64,000 nucleotides of DNA, from the NCBI GenBank assembly GCA_945860385.1, contig CAMAQD010000014.1, positions 1 through 64,000 on the forward strand. Reading direction: 5' to 3'. Both the position numbers and the translations under genes were made by a program. The stretch comes from Flavobacterium psychrophilum. Lineage in GTDB: Bacteria; Bacteroidota; Bacteroidia; Flavobacteriales; Flavobacteriaceae. Shown here in pieces: positions 51,763 to 61,963 of this stretch; positions within the stretch are counted from its first letter, which is position 1; the number at the start of each line of letters is the position of its first letter. The notes beneath the pieces were generated by a model. That model was not told the origin of the DNA. It saw only the letters and a list, made by a program, of their open reading frames with translations, and ran no database searches.

Positions 51763-52617
51763 GTGTATATTTCAGTTGTAATACCCACGTATAATTTGCT
51801 AGAGGATTGTATAAAAGCATTGGATTCTGCAGTACAAAATCCCTCTTGTACTTATGAAGTTATAGTATCGGATGATAAAGTTCCATCGGATGCTAAAAAA
51901 ATGTTAGATGAAAAATATCCTTGGGCAATATGGGTTGAAGGCCCACATAAAGGGGTAGCTGCAAATCGGAATAATGGCGTCAAACATGCTAAGGGCGATT
52001 GGATTGTTTTTATTGACAATGATTGTATTCCTGATTCTAATTTAATTAATACTTATATAAAAGCCACTGAAGATAATCCAGAAATTTTAGTTTTTGAAGG
52101 TCGTATAAGTGCCGATCGAAAAAAACGTCATTTTTTAGAGGAGGCACCCCTTAATGAGACAGGGGGTTTCTTTTGGACTTGCAATGTAATGCTGCAAAAG
52201 GATTACTTTGTCAATACCTTAAATGGATTTGACGAAAATTTTTATATGTATATGGAGGATGTTGATATAAGAGAGAGAATAAAATTAGATGGGCAACCTA
52301 TACTATTTATAAAAGAGGCGTATGTAATTCATCCATGGAGATTACAGAAGAATCTTGTAGCAATACAGCAGCAGAAAATGGGTTCTTATAAATATTTTTA
52401 TTCTAAGCATCCAAATCTTATAAGCGAATTATCTTTTGCGGATAAAGTGAGGTATCAGCTGCGTTTTTACATTAAAGAGGTGCTCTTCAATTTAATTCCT
52501 TATAGAGGTCGTGGAGTCATAGAACTTATTAAAGCTCATATAAAAGAGCAAGCTTATCATGAAATTGAGGTAGATAATGATATAGATAGTAGTGAGAATT
52601 GGACTAGATTTTACTAG
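51763..52617 (+). CDS. GT2-family glycosyltransferase
   Basis: A 284-residue GT2 enzyme, starting at a GTG at 51763 just after the acyltransferase. Motifs are ISVVIPTYNLLEDC, VIVSDDKV, GVAANRNNGVKHAKGDWIVFIDNDCIPD (metal binding by D-x-D) and NGFDENFYMYMEDVDIRERI (acceptor loop with the ED pair). It may be the galactofuranosyl- or rhamnosyl-like transferase of the cluster; the specificity is unknown. A gap of 889 bases follows. Confidence 0.85.
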   Translation: MYISVVIPTYNLLEDCIKALDSAVQNPSCTYEVIVSDDKVPSDAKKMLDEKYPWAIWVEGPHKGVAANRNNGVKHAKGDWIVFIDNDCIPDSNLINTYIKATEDNPEILVFEGRISADRKKRHFLEEAPLNETGGFFWTCNVMLQKDYFVNTLNGFDENFYMYMEDVDIRERIKLDGQPILFIKEAYVIHPWRLQKNLVAIQQQKMGSYKYFYSKHPNLISELSFADKVRYQLRFYIKEVLFNLIPYRGRGVIELIKAHIKEQAYHEIEVDNDIDSSENWTRFY

Positions 52618-53506
52618 TTAAATTGAAAAATAGCAACATATTTATAGTTCACTGTTTCTTAGGGTAATAAATATACATAACTGTTCGCTAAGCGGACTAT
52701 ATTTTCAGTACACAACGTTTTATAAAAAACTTTGCCACAAATTACACTAATTTCTACTAATTTTTTAAAAATTAAAACAGGAATTAATGTAATTCATAGC
52801 TGAAGTAAATTATTGGTATAAGTAACAGACTCCCATATATATAAATTATTAATTGAAATGATAAGATGAAAAGTGTTTTATTATTGGTTTTAGTTATTTA
52901 AAAAATGAATTAAATTACCTTAGCGTTTTTTGATTTATGTTATTAGGTATGAAAATGGGACCCTATATGTGACTCTAACCATAAAATCAAGTTAAATTAG
53001 GTTAAAATTGCCGATTAGAGCATTTATTTTTATTTTGGAGAAATCTATTCTAATAATTCATCAATATGCATTGGGAATCATACTTTTTTTGTTTAAAATA
53101 AAGAGTCTAATATTTTTCGAAAAAAATCACGATTGGAGGCCATTGATGGATATCTTGAGGTAGCTGTTTTGTTGATAAAGTCATGGAATGAAACGAGAAA
53201 TACGTATACGCAAACAAGTTGCTCATAAAAAAAATAAGCATTAAAGTAGCTAGACTAATAGGTAGATTTTATAAAATTTAAAATAATACGTATTAATTTT
53301 CATCAAATTTTTTATCTGAAAGGAATGAATTAGTCGTAATAATTCAAATTTTAAGTAATCGATAAAATTTTATTTTTTTGAAATTAATAGAAAAAGACAA
53401 TTCATATTATAATGATTTTGAAAATTTAAATTTTATTTTGTAATCTTTCTAAATTTATTTTTCGGTTTAAAAGTATAATTTTAGAGTTACTATTAATATA
53501 ACAGAA
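52618..53506. other. Long A/T-rich intergenic region
   Basis: About 890 bases without an intact gene. A segment near 52725-52770 (CCACAAATTACACTAATTTC) reads like a dispersed flavobacterial repeat. A decayed frame near 53110-53240 encodes short coding-like pieces that I could not assign. No full promoter before the gene at 53507 was found. Confidence 0.4.
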
Positions 53507-54490
53507 ATGTTTAATATGAAAATATATATTTTAACCGCTTTTCCTGAAATTAATGATAATTTTGCATTTCAAAATATAATGAAATCTAGCTTATATGATC
53601 CATTTAAAAAGTATCTTCTAGAAGAAGATGCTAAAGTGGCAGATATTATTATTTTTGTAGAACATCATTATGGAAAAGATCCCTATTTTTTCCAAATATT
53701 AAAACACCCTATATACAAGTTGTACAAAGATAAGTGCTATTTATATCATGATAATGATAGACATCTTACTTTTATACCAACTATATCGCCTTCAATTTGT
53801 CGTTCGACATTTAATAAAAAAATGAATTATCCATATCACTATCTTGAACAATTTTCAATTAACCCTTATATTGAATATATACCAAATAAAATTTATGAAA
53901 AAAAATATTTATTTTCTTTTATGGGTGCAAGTAGGACATATCCTAAAGTAAGGGAGAAGATTATTCAGTTATTTCAAGGTAGTGAGAATATTTATGATAC
54001 GAAGGACTTTAATTCTTGGGAATTAAACGATGACCGTGATACTTATTTTAAAAATTTTGCTCGAATTTCATTTCAGAGTAAATTTATATTATGTCCTCGA
54101 GGAATTGGGCCGAGTTCTTACAGACTATTTGAAAGTATGAAAATGGGTATTGCTCCAGTAATCATTTCTGATGAATGGATTGAAACAAATAGTATTGATT
54201 GGAAAAGTTGTTCAATTCGTATACAAGAAAAAGATGTTGGTGAAATATACAATATACTTAAAAGTAGAGAAAATGAATATTTAGAATTGGGAATTAACGC
54301 AAGGAAAAATTATGAAAAATTCATGTCGTTTGAAAACCAATTTCATTTTATTTCAGATGCGGCCGCTAATTTACATTCTTTAAGAACAGATGTTACAATT
54401 TTGGATTGTTTATTTGAATATTTAAGATTTTTTGAACCTTTCCATTTTAAAAATTTATTAAGGTATTATAAAAACAAATTTATTAAATGA
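53507..54490 (+). CDS. Exostosin-like (GT47-type) glycosyltransferase
   Basis: A 327-residue protein with the exostosin pattern: YPKVREKIIQLF, then FQSKFILCPRGIGPSSYRLFESMKMGIAPVIISDEW around residues 190-225, the conserved nucleotide-sugar site of GT47-like proteins. The first half, with YFFQILKHPIY and YLYHDNDRHLTFIP, is also typical. An ATG at 53516 (MKIYILTA) is an alternative start. The ATG of the next GT4 gene overlaps its stop (ATGA). The product likely transfers a sugar; specificity is unknown. Confidence 0.75.
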   Translation: MFNMKIYILTAFPEINDNFAFQNIMKSSLYDPFKKYLLEEDAKVADIIIFVEHHYGKDPYFFQILKHPIYKLYKDKCYLYHDNDRHLTFIPTISPSICRSTFNKKMNYPYHYLEQFSINPYIEYIPNKIYEKKYLFSFMGASRTYPKVREKIIQLFQGSENIYDTKDFNSWELNDDRDTYFKNFARISFQSKFILCPRGIGPSSYRLFESMKMGIAPVIISDEWIETNSIDWKSCSIRIQEKDVGEIYNILKSRENEYLELGINARKNYEKFMSFENQFHFISDAAANLHSLRTDVTILDCLFEYLRFFEPFHFKNLLRYYKNKFIK

Positions 54491-55599
54491 AAATTCTATT
54501 CGTTTGTGGCTCAGTCGAACCAGGAAAAGATGGTGTTGGTGATTACACTCGTCGTTTAGCAGGAGAATTGATTCGTCGTGGTCATTCTTGTAGTATTGTA
54601 GCCATAGCGGATCAAGGAGTGAATGTAGTTTTAGAGGAAATGCAAGAAATTGAATTAACCAGAATTGCTGTACTGAGATTGCCATACAGAAAAGGCTATC
54701 AGTTAAATTGTTTAGAAGCAAAAACTTGGATTGAAACTTTTAATCCAGAATGGATTAGTTTGCAATATGTACCTTTTTCTTTTCATTCTAAAGGATTGCC
54801 TTATAGTCTTGGAACAGCAATAAGAAAGCTTGCAAAGGAGCGGAAGCTACATCTTATGTTTCATGAATTGTGGATTGGAATGGAATCAAATGCAACTTTT
54901 AAACATAAATGTATTGGGTTATTACAGCAAAGAATCCTTTCTAATTTTTTTAGTAAAAATGAAGTAAGAGTTATTAATACTCAAACTGACTTATACAAAT
55001 CTAAACTTGCAACTCTAGGTTATAATTCACAGTTATTACCTTTGTTTAGTAATATTATTAAAAATAAAGAATCAGAAGGAACAACAACTACGGATGTATT
55101 AGAGTTGAAATTTTGTCTGTTTGGAAATATTCATTATGGATCACCAGTTGAAAAATTCATCAATGAATTAAAACATGTTTTGTCAGAATTAAAAGATAAA
55201 AGAGTTTTGAAATTTATTTTTATCGGTCATTGTGGAGCTGCGATTGAAGAATGGAAAAAAGTATTATTGGCAAATAAAATAAAATTTGAAATAAGTGGAT
55301 TTGTAACTGATAAAGAAATAAGTATTTTATTATCCAGTTGTCAATACGGTATTTCAACAACCCCCTATGTATTAAGCCAAAAGAGTGGAAGTTTGACAGC
55401 TATGGTTAATCACCAAATACCAGTTTTGTGTGTTGCCAGAAATTGGACCGTTAAGGGGTATAATCAGAAACCATTTTTAAATGTAATAAATTATGAAAAT
55501 CCAGAAACAATTGTAAATTTTTTGGATGAAAAGTTTATAATTTCAAATAATACTAAAATAGAGTTTATAGTAAATAATTTTTTAAACGGTTTAAGATAA
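54487..55599 (+). CDS. GT4-like glycosyltransferase
   Basis: A 370-residue GT-B protein. The N-terminal acceptor loop reads VCGSVEPGKDGVGDYTRRLAGEL, as in GT4 enzymes, and a Rossmann strand LKFCLFGNIHYGSPVEKF begins the second domain. The E-x7-E motif is degenerate: SSCQYGISTTPYVLSQKSGSLTAMVNHQIPVLCV has Ser/Ala in place of Glu, so it is a divergent member. It overlaps the exostosin-like gene by four bases and precedes an acetyltransferase by 11 bases. Confidence 0.7.
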   Translation: MKILFVCGSVEPGKDGVGDYTRRLAGELIRRGHSCSIVAIADQGVNVVLEEMQEIELTRIAVLRLPYRKGYQLNCLEAKTWIETFNPEWISLQYVPFSFHSKGLPYSLGTAIRKLAKERKLHLMFHELWIGMESNATFKHKCIGLLQQRILSNFFSKNEVRVINTQTDLYKSKLATLGYNSQLLPLFSNIIKNKESEGTTTTDVLELKFCLFGNIHYGSPVEKFINELKHVLSELKDKRVLKFIFIGHCGAAIEEWKKVLLANKIKFEISGFVTDKEISILLSSCQYGISTTPYVLSQKSGSLTAMVNHQIPVLCVARNWTVKGYNQKPFLNVINYENPETIVNFLDEKFIISNNTKIEFIVNNFLNGLR

Positions 55600-55610
55600 G
55601 GTATTTAATT

Positions 55611-56201
55611 ATGGCTACTTTCAAATATTTATGGAAAAATAGAGTGAAATTTAAATGGTTTAGTAAACTATTTTTTAAAAGTTGGGCAAAACGATTATTA
55701 ACTTTTGCAGAATTAATTAAAAGTAATAAAAGAAGAAAAAGGTTAATAAATAGTGGTGCAAATGTTTCTGTAACAGCTGAGATTGGAATTGCAAATATCA
55801 ACGGAAAAAAAAGTAATTTAGCCATTGGTGATTTTAGTACAATTGGTCGTGTTGAGATTGCTCTTCATGACAAAGTGACTATTGGAAATTATGTGTGTAT
55901 TAATGACGGTGTAATTATTTTGAGTGCCTCACATGATGTTTCAGACCCATTGTGGCGTCATAAAAAAGCTCCCATTCTTATTGATGATTATGCATGGATA
56001 GCTACAAATGCAATTATATTACCTGGAGTACATATTGGTAAAGGAGCTGTTATTGGAGCAGGCGCAGTTGTAAGTAAAAATGTTAATGATTATGCCATAG
56101 TAATTGGCAATCCAGCGAAAGAAATAGTTAAAAAGAGAACGGAAATATTAAATTATAATCCTTGTGAATTTCTCGCAACAAATAATGCTTGGATAAAATA
56201 A
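55611..56201 (+). CDS. Hexapeptide-repeat acetyltransferase (LbH fold)
   Basis: A 196-residue O-acetyltransferase of the left-handed beta-helix type. Hexapeptide repeats run from about residue 55 (IGDFSTIGRVEI, VTIGNYVCINDG), with the catalytic His in LSASHDVSDPLW and the terminal IGKGAVIGAGAVVSKNVNDYAIVIGNPAKEI. The first 45 residues are a basic helical extension. It uses acetyl-CoA and probably acetylates a sugar of the repeat unit. It is followed by a decayed GT4 gene. Confidence 0.85.
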   Translation: MATFKYLWKNRVKFKWFSKLFFKSWAKRLLTFAELIKSNKRRKRLINSGANVSVTAEIGIANINGKKSNLAIGDFSTIGRVEIALHDKVTIGNYVCINDGVIILSASHDVSDPLWRHKKAPILIDDYAWIATNAIILPGVHIGKGAVIGAGAVVSKNVNDYAIVIGNPAKEIVKKRTEILNYNPCEFLATNNAWIK

Positions 56202-56298
56202 AGTTTCTTTATGATAATATATAAAGTATTAAAAAAAAAAGATGAAAATAAAATTTTCTAATGTTATAGATTCGTTAGAAAGTATTTAAAATATATTT

Positions 56299-57138
56299 AT
56301 GAAAATTTTAATTTTACATCCTAATTGAAATAGTAATGTACGAGCCATTGTGAAGGGTTTTTTTAAGAAAGGTCTTTTATAGCAATTTCATTCTTCAATT
56401 GCAGTTTTTCCAAATACAATTTTCTATGAAATTATAAAATTGAGGGGGTTAGGTGATTTAAGAAAACATTCTTTGATACAATATTACAGCCTTATACAAA
56501 AAGCTATCCTTTTAGTGAATTAGTCAGAATGTTTTTTAGTAAGTTTGGTTTTGGTTTTTTAATTGAACCTGAAAAAGAGTTTTTTATGTAGATTATATTT
56601 ATCATAATTTAGATAGGCAAATTTCAAGAAGATTAAAAGACGCAAAAAAAGGGAATGACGGCTGCTTATGCTCATGAAGATGTTGCATTAGAAACATTTA
56701 AAGCCGCCAAGAAATTAGGCTTAGAATGTATTTATGATTTGCCAATTGCTATGATGTTTTTACAAGAATTATTACACGAGGGGTCAAGTAGAAAGCCAAA
56801 TAGGGCTTTTACATTGGCGGGGAATTAATAATAGTCCAAAAAAATTAGAGCCAAAAGGGAAAGAATTAGAATTGTTTGATACCATTGTAGTTGCAAGTGA
56901 TTTTGGAATATCTACAACACTTTATTTTCAAACAGAGAAGAGAGGTGTTTATGCTGCCTAAGGAGAACATCAGATCATTACAATTTGTATTTTACGCAAA
57001 TGGAAACCATCAAATGGACATTATATAATATCTGACATTATTAAATATAATAAAAACAATTTAAATTTAAAGTCAATGGAAAATAAAGTTTTAAGTTTAG
57101 GTAGTATAGTAAAACAATTTATTAATTCAATTTCTTAA
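56299..57138 (+). pseudogene. Decayed GT4 glycosyltransferase, paralogue of the next gene
   Basis: Pieces in different frames match the intact GT4 gene at 57141. The start MKILILHPN is followed at once by a stop. Later pieces read AYAHEDVALETFKAAKKLGLECIYDLPI against AYEDGALATFAKAKQLGLFCIYDLPI, and then SPKKLEPKGKELELFDTIVVASDF against SPAKLAKKDEELSLADVIFVASSF. The last codons (ENKVLSLGSIVKQFINSIS) resemble a GT4 tail, but the donor-binding domain is mostly missing. Many stops and an internal deletion make it non-functional. Positions are approximate. Confidence 0.85.
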
Positions 57139-57140
57139 CT

Positions 57141-58382
57141 ATGAAATTACTTGTTTCTCATCCGACTTTAAATGAATTTTCAAAAAATCTGATAAGAGGT
57201 TTATTGAAAAATAATATGCTTTATAAATTATTTACCTCTATTGCACTATTTCCAGGTCAATTATTATATAAATTAGGAGATATTCCAAAATTTAAAGATT
57301 TAAAACGTAGATGTCAAGATCCGTTATGGCAAAACTTTACGCAATCGAATTCTTTTTTTGAATTTGGGCGTTTATTGGCTTCAAAATTAAAATTAGATTT
57401 TTTATTAACACATGAAACAGGTTTTTTTTGTCTGGATATGGTGTATCAAAAGCAAGATAAATGGGTAGCCAATAATTTGACTAAAGCAAAAAAAGAAGGT
57501 GTAACAGGAGTATATGCTTATGAGGATGGTGCATTAGCCACTTTTGCAAAAGCAAAACAATTAGGTCTATTTTGTATATACGACTTGCCTATTGGGTATT
57601 ATAAAAGTGCTCGTTTATTGATGCAAGAGGAATTTGATCTTAACCCAGATTGGTCCTCTACCCTGACTGGTTTTAATGATTCCCCAGCTAAGTTGGCTAA
57701 AAAAGACGAAGAATTGTCTTTGGCTGATGTAATTTTTGTTGCCAGTAGTTTTACAAAAAAGACATTAGAAGCTTATTCAGGAAATTTGCCAGAAATAAAG
57801 GTAATCCCTTATGCTTTCCCAGAGGTACATAATAAAAAAAAATATCCATCACTAATTAAACGTAAACTTAAAGTTTTATTCATTGGGGGTTTATCACAAC
57901 GAAAAGGCATATCCTATTTGTTTGAAGCTGTTGAAGGATTAAAAGACAAAGTAGAATTGACTATTGTGGGCTATAAAGCTGTTCCAAATTGCAATGCTTT
58001 GAATTTAGCTTTAGAGCAACATCGTTGGATTCCTTCATTGTCTCATAGTGAAGTGTTATCCTTAATGAGAGAACATGATGTACTTGTTTTTCCTTCCCTT
58101 TTTGAAGGATTTGGTTTGGTTATTACAGAGGCCATGTCGCAAGGACTTCCTGTCATAACAACTGATAGAACCGCTGGACCTGATTTAATTGAAGATGGAG
58201 TAGATGGTTGGATTATTCCAACAGCTTCTTCCCTGGCTATAAAAGAGATTTTAATTAACATACTAGAAAACCCAGAAATATTAGAACAATTCGGGCTTGC
58301 TGCTCAACAAAAGGCTCAAACCAGACCATGGTCGGTTTATGGTCAAGAAATGGCTGATGCAATTTCTTCGTTCAAGATTTAA
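57141..58382 (+). CDS. GT4-family glycosyltransferase
   Basis: A 413-residue GT4 enzyme and the live relative of the adjacent pseudogene. The opening MKLLVSHPTLNEFSKNLIRGLL is typical of a small Bacteroidota/cyanobacterial subgroup; LKVLFIGGLSQRKGISYLFEAV starts the donor domain, and FPSLFEGFGLVITEAMSQGLPVITTDRTAGPDLIEDGVDGW has the intact E-x7-E motif. The next gene follows 16 bases after the stop if its start is taken at 58399. Confidence 0.88.
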   Translation: MKLLVSHPTLNEFSKNLIRGLLKNNMLYKLFTSIALFPGQLLYKLGDIPKFKDLKRRCQDPLWQNFTQSNSFFEFGRLLASKLKLDFLLTHETGFFCLDMVYQKQDKWVANNLTKAKKEGVTGVYAYEDGALATFAKAKQLGLFCIYDLPIGYYKSARLLMQEEFDLNPDWSSTLTGFNDSPAKLAKKDEELSLADVIFVASSFTKKTLEAYSGNLPEIKVIPYAFPEVHNKKKYPSLIKRKLKVLFIGGLSQRKGISYLFEAVEGLKDKVELTIVGYKAVPNCNALNLALEQHRWIPSLSHSEVLSLMREHDVLVFPSLFEGFGLVITEAMSQGLPVITTDRTAGPDLIEDGVDGWIIPTASSLAIKEILINILENPEILEQFGLAAQQKAQTRPWSVYGQEMADAISSFKI

Positions 58383-58398
58383 TAAACAAATAGCATTA

Positions 58399-59700
58399 AT
58401 GAATACAATTACAAAACAAGAAGCAATTCCAAATTATAATTCAATAAAGATAGCCATTTGGTTGTATTTTATTTTATGGATATTTGAAGGTGCTTTGCGT
58501 AAATGGATTTTACCAAGTTTGGCTACACCTTTATTAATTGTGCGTGATCCAATAGCAATTTATATAATTCTAAGAGCTTTTTATTTGAAAGTGAATTTTA
58601 TAAACCCTTATATAGTTCTAAGTTCAATTATCACACTATTAGGTTTAACAATTACACTAACTTTTGGACATGGTAATCTATTTGTAGGCCTTTATGGTGC
58701 AAGGATTATGATGCTTCATTTTCCTTTGATTTTTATAATCGGTTCAGTTTTTACAAAAGAAGATATACTAAAAATGGGTCGTATGATGTTGGGTGTCAAT
58801 ATTTTGGTTACTTTAATTGTTTATTTTCAATTTGTAAGTCCACAATCCACTTTTATTAATATCGGTATTGGTGGCGAAGTTAGTGCTGGTTTTTCGGGCT
58901 CAATGGGTTATTTTCGTCCTTCAGGTACTTTTTCATTTACAAATGGATTATCTGCTTTTTACATTTTGGTTTCCGTATTTTTATTTTATTTTTGGTTGTC
59001 TAAAGAGTCTTGTTCAAAGATATTGCTTGTTGCAAGCACAATAGCTTTATTAATTGCTTTACCACTTACAGTAAGTCGAACTGCAGTTGGAGGTGTAATT
59101 TTAGTTGGTTTATTTGCTTTTATTGGATCTTCTACTAGCTTTAAATCAATAATGCGGTTATTATTTACGGTTTTAATTATTGTTGGGTTATTAACTATAT
59201 TACAAAAAACTACAACAATTTTTAGTTTAGGTACAGAGGTTTTTATGAGTAGAGTTGATGAAGCAAATGATCAAGAAGGGGGTTTAAAAGATTCTTTTTT
59301 TAAGAGAGCACTAAATGGATTTACGGAACCTATAACTATGTTATTAAAAGCACCTTTATTTGTAGGTAATCTAGGCATGGGTACCAATGCAGGAGCACAA
59401 ATGTTAACTGGAAAAACTAAATTCTTAATTTCTGAAGGTGAATTAGGGCGTTTAGCAGGTGAACAGGGGCTAGTTTTAGGGGGTGGTCTTATTGCTTTAA
59501 GATTAATTTTGGCAATTAGTTTGTTTTTTAAATCTATTACATTATCTGACAAAGGCAAATTGTTATCCCTAGCATTTTGCGGTACAGCATTGTTTTTGAT
59601 AACTCAAGGACAATGGGCTCAACCCAGTATGTTGGGTTGTGCCGTTATCGCTGCAGGTTTGTTGGTAGCATCTATAAATATCAAATCGAAAACTGAATAG
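58399..59700 (+). CDS. O-antigen polymerase/ligase-like membrane protein
   Basis: A membrane protein of about 433 residues from the ATG at 58399; an ATG at 58297 would add 34 residues and lie inside the upstream gene, so it is unlikely. About ten to eleven hydrophobic helices flank a larger loop with FSGSMGYFRPSGTFSFTNGLSAFYIL and, later, GEGELGRLAGEQGLVLGG-like GNLGMGTNAG and EGELGRLAGEQGL, the pattern of Wzy-type polymerases. It is the second polymerase candidate in the window. It ends exactly before the next gene's ATG. Confidence 0.7.
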   Translation: MNTITKQEAIPNYNSIKIAIWLYFILWIFEGALRKWILPSLATPLLIVRDPIAIYIILRAFYLKVNFINPYIVLSSIITLLGLTITLTFGHGNLFVGLYGARIMMLHFPLIFIIGSVFTKEDILKMGRMMLGVNILVTLIVYFQFVSPQSTFINIGIGGEVSAGFSGSMGYFRPSGTFSFTNGLSAFYILVSVFLFYFWLSKESCSKILLVASTIALLIALPLTVSRTAVGGVILVGLFAFIGSSTSFKSIMRLLFTVLIIVGLLTILQKTTTIFSLGTEVFMSRVDEANDQEGGLKDSFFKRALNGFTEPITMLLKAPLFVGNLGMGTNAGAQMLTGKTKFLISEGELGRLAGEQGLVLGGGLIALRLILAISLFFKSITLSDKGKLLSLAFCGTALFLITQGQWAQPSMLGCAVIAAGLLVASINIKSKTE

Positions 59701-60873
59701 ATGAAAATAGTACTTTTTACCCACCCTTCCTTTTTAGCCCATCAGAGTATGCCACGATTTGCCCAGATGATATTGGCAGGAATGCAACAAAAAGGACATG
59801 ATGTATCGGTTTGGAGCCCTAAAGCTATATTTTTTAAAATGGCTTTTAAAAAGCCATTTTTAGAAAAATGGTTGGGCTATCTAGATCAATATTTAGTTTT
59901 TCCTATAGTAATAAAATTAAGATTACAAAATTGTAGCAAAGATACTTTATTTGTTTTTGCGGATAATGCTTTAGGACCCTGGGTTCCTATGGTTAGCCAT
60001 AGGTTACATGTGGTACATTGTCATGATTTTTTAGCTCAACAATCTGCATTTGGCTTATTACCTGAAAATAAAACAGGGATGACAGGGAAGTATTATCAAA
60101 AATTTATTCGTTGGGGATATCGAAAAGCGGATAATTTTATTTGTATTTCAAAAAAAACACAAATCGATCTGCATTTATTGTTAACTAAAACACCTAAAAT
60201 ATCGGAGGTGGTTTACAATGGCTTGAATCAAAACTTTGCGCCTGCAACTAATAAAGCTGAATTGCGAGAAGCATTATCGAATAGATATGGTATCGATTTA
60301 TTAATGGGTTATATTTTGCATATTGGTAGTAATGTTTTTTATAAAAATAAATTAGGAGTTCTTGAAATTTACGACCAATGGGCTAACGATTTTGTGGCCA
60401 ATGTTCCTTTGATTTTGGTTGGTGCCCCCCCTTCTGAAGAGATGCTGGCGTTTAAAGAAAAGTCTATAGTATCACAATCGATTTATTTTATAAACGATGT
60501 TAATGATTTGCAATTACAACATTTCTATCAAGCCGCATCAGTTATGGTTTTTCCATCCTTATATGAAGGTTTTGGTTGGCCAATAGTTGAAGCCATGGCT
60601 ACGGGTTGCCTAGTAATTACAACAAATGAAAATCCGATGAAAGAAGTAGCGGGAGATGCAGGGTTTTATATTCCAAAAAAATCTTTTAATTTAGACGTAT
60701 TAGAGGAATGGAAAAAAATTGCGGCTCAGGAATTAGAAAAAGTAATGCAACTCAATCCTGAGCAAAGTGAGGTGGCCATGCAAAAATCAATTTTACGTTC
60801 TAAAGAATTTTCAGCCCAAGGTTTTGTTGATTCGATTGAAGACATATACCTAAAAATAATAGATAACAAATGA
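59701..60873 (+). CDS. GT4-family glycosyltransferase
   Basis: A 390-residue GT4 enzyme with the N-terminal THPSFLAHQSMPRFAQMILAGM and HVVHCHDFLAQQSAF segments, ISEVVYNGLNQNF linker, LILVGAPPSEE strand, and FPSLYEGFGWPIVEAMATGCLVITTNENPMKEVAGDAGFYI with the E-x7-E motif. It starts directly behind the polymerase stop and overlaps the next GT4 gene by four bases. The donor sugar is unknown. Confidence 0.88.
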   Translation: MKIVLFTHPSFLAHQSMPRFAQMILAGMQQKGHDVSVWSPKAIFFKMAFKKPFLEKWLGYLDQYLVFPIVIKLRLQNCSKDTLFVFADNALGPWVPMVSHRLHVVHCHDFLAQQSAFGLLPENKTGMTGKYYQKFIRWGYRKADNFICISKKTQIDLHLLLTKTPKISEVVYNGLNQNFAPATNKAELREALSNRYGIDLLMGYILHIGSNVFYKNKLGVLEIYDQWANDFVANVPLILVGAPPSEEMLAFKEKSIVSQSIYFINDVNDLQLQHFYQAASVMVFPSLYEGFGWPIVEAMATGCLVITTNENPMKEVAGDAGFYIPKKSFNLDVLEEWKKIAAQELEKVMQLNPEQSEVAMQKSILRSKEFSAQGFVDSIEDIYLKIIDNK

Positions 60874-61949
60874 AAGTACTACACGTCACCAACTCCATAG
60901 ATAAAAGTGTGGGCGGTCCTTCTCGCTCTGTTCCTCAAACCTGTATTGAATTGGCTAAGTTTGGAGTTTCAATAGAACTGGTTACACAGGATAGTCTTAA
61001 TAAAGTAGAAATTCCAGTAACGGATAATTTAGAAATAAATTTTAAAACTATTTGGGAGTTGTTTCTTTATGGGGCACGACTTTCTAAAAAAGATATCGAC
61101 CTGATTCATCTGCAACATATTTGGAGCCCTTACATTGAAGTGATGGCTTGGTGGGCCTTTCAAAAGAGGATACCTTATATCATTACACCTCGAGGCATGC
61201 TGGAACCCTGGATCATGGCGCACAACCCATGGAAGAAAAAAATCGCCCTGTTTTTATACCAGAAAAAGGCCATCCAAAGAGCGGCGCATATTCATGCGAC
61301 TGCCCAAATGGAAGAAGACAACATAAGAGCTTTGGGTTTTAGTAATCCCATTAGCGTCATTCCTAACGGGATAGATTTAATAGAAGTTAAAGAAGTTAAA
61401 AAACACTTTGGCAGTAAAAAAATAATATTTTTATCCCGTATTCATCCTAAAAAAGGTATTGAATTGTTATTGGAAGCTTGGCGCAATATTGACACCAATG
61501 ACTGGTCTCTAGCAATTGCGGGAAATGGTGAAGCCAGTTATATTGCAACTCTTACTCAAAGTGCCCAGGATTTAAAAAATGTGCATTTTGTAGGGGCGAA
61601 ATATGGGGAAGCTAAATGGGATTTTTTACGTTCGGCAGATATTATGGTTCTACCAACACATAGTGAAAATTTTGGAATAGTGGTTGCCGAAGCTTTGGCA
61701 GTAGGTGTGCCAGTAATAACAACAACTGGAACGCCTTGGAAAGATTTGAAAACCTACGAATGTGGGTGGTGGATTGATTTATCTAAAGAAAATCTTGCCA
61801 AAACATTGGAAATAGCTATGCAAAAAACTGCAGAGGAGTTAGAAGCCATGGGTAAAAACGGTATTGAATTAATAAAAAATAACTATAGCATCAAAAATGT
61901 CTCTTTAAAAATAAAAGACTTGTACACTAAAATTTTTACAATTAATTAA
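60870..61949 (+). CDS. GT4-family glycosyltransferase
   Basis: A 359-residue GT4 enzyme. The acceptor loop NSIDKSVGGPSRSVPQTCIEL, the segment PRGMLEPWIMAHNPWKKKIALFL, the linker ISVIPNGIDLIEV and PTHSENFGIVVAEALAVGVPVITTTGTPW (E-x7-E) identify a well-defined subgroup that often follows WbaZ-like genes. It starts with an ATGA overlap and ends 14 bases before the AsnB-like gene. Confidence 0.9.
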   Translation: MKVLHVTNSIDKSVGGPSRSVPQTCIELAKFGVSIELVTQDSLNKVEIPVTDNLEINFKTIWELFLYGARLSKKDIDLIHLQHIWSPYIEVMAWWAFQKRIPYIITPRGMLEPWIMAHNPWKKKIALFLYQKKAIQRAAHIHATAQMEEDNIRALGFSNPISVIPNGIDLIEVKEVKKHFGSKKIIFLSRIHPKKGIELLLEAWRNIDTNDWSLAIAGNGEASYIATLTQSAQDLKNVHFVGAKYGEAKWDFLRSADIMVLPTHSENFGIVVAEALAVGVPVITTTGTPWKDLKTYECGWWIDLSKENLAKTLEIAMQKTAEELEAMGKNGIELIKNNYSIKNVSLKIKDLYTKIFTIN

Positions 61950-61963
61950 AAACCGAAATTATC

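Noticed and set aside
58297..58398. An early ATG at 58297 for the polymerase-like gene.
   Set aside because: It lies inside the GT4 gene and gives a basic, non-membrane extension not expected in the family; the ATG at 58399 follows the GT4 stop.
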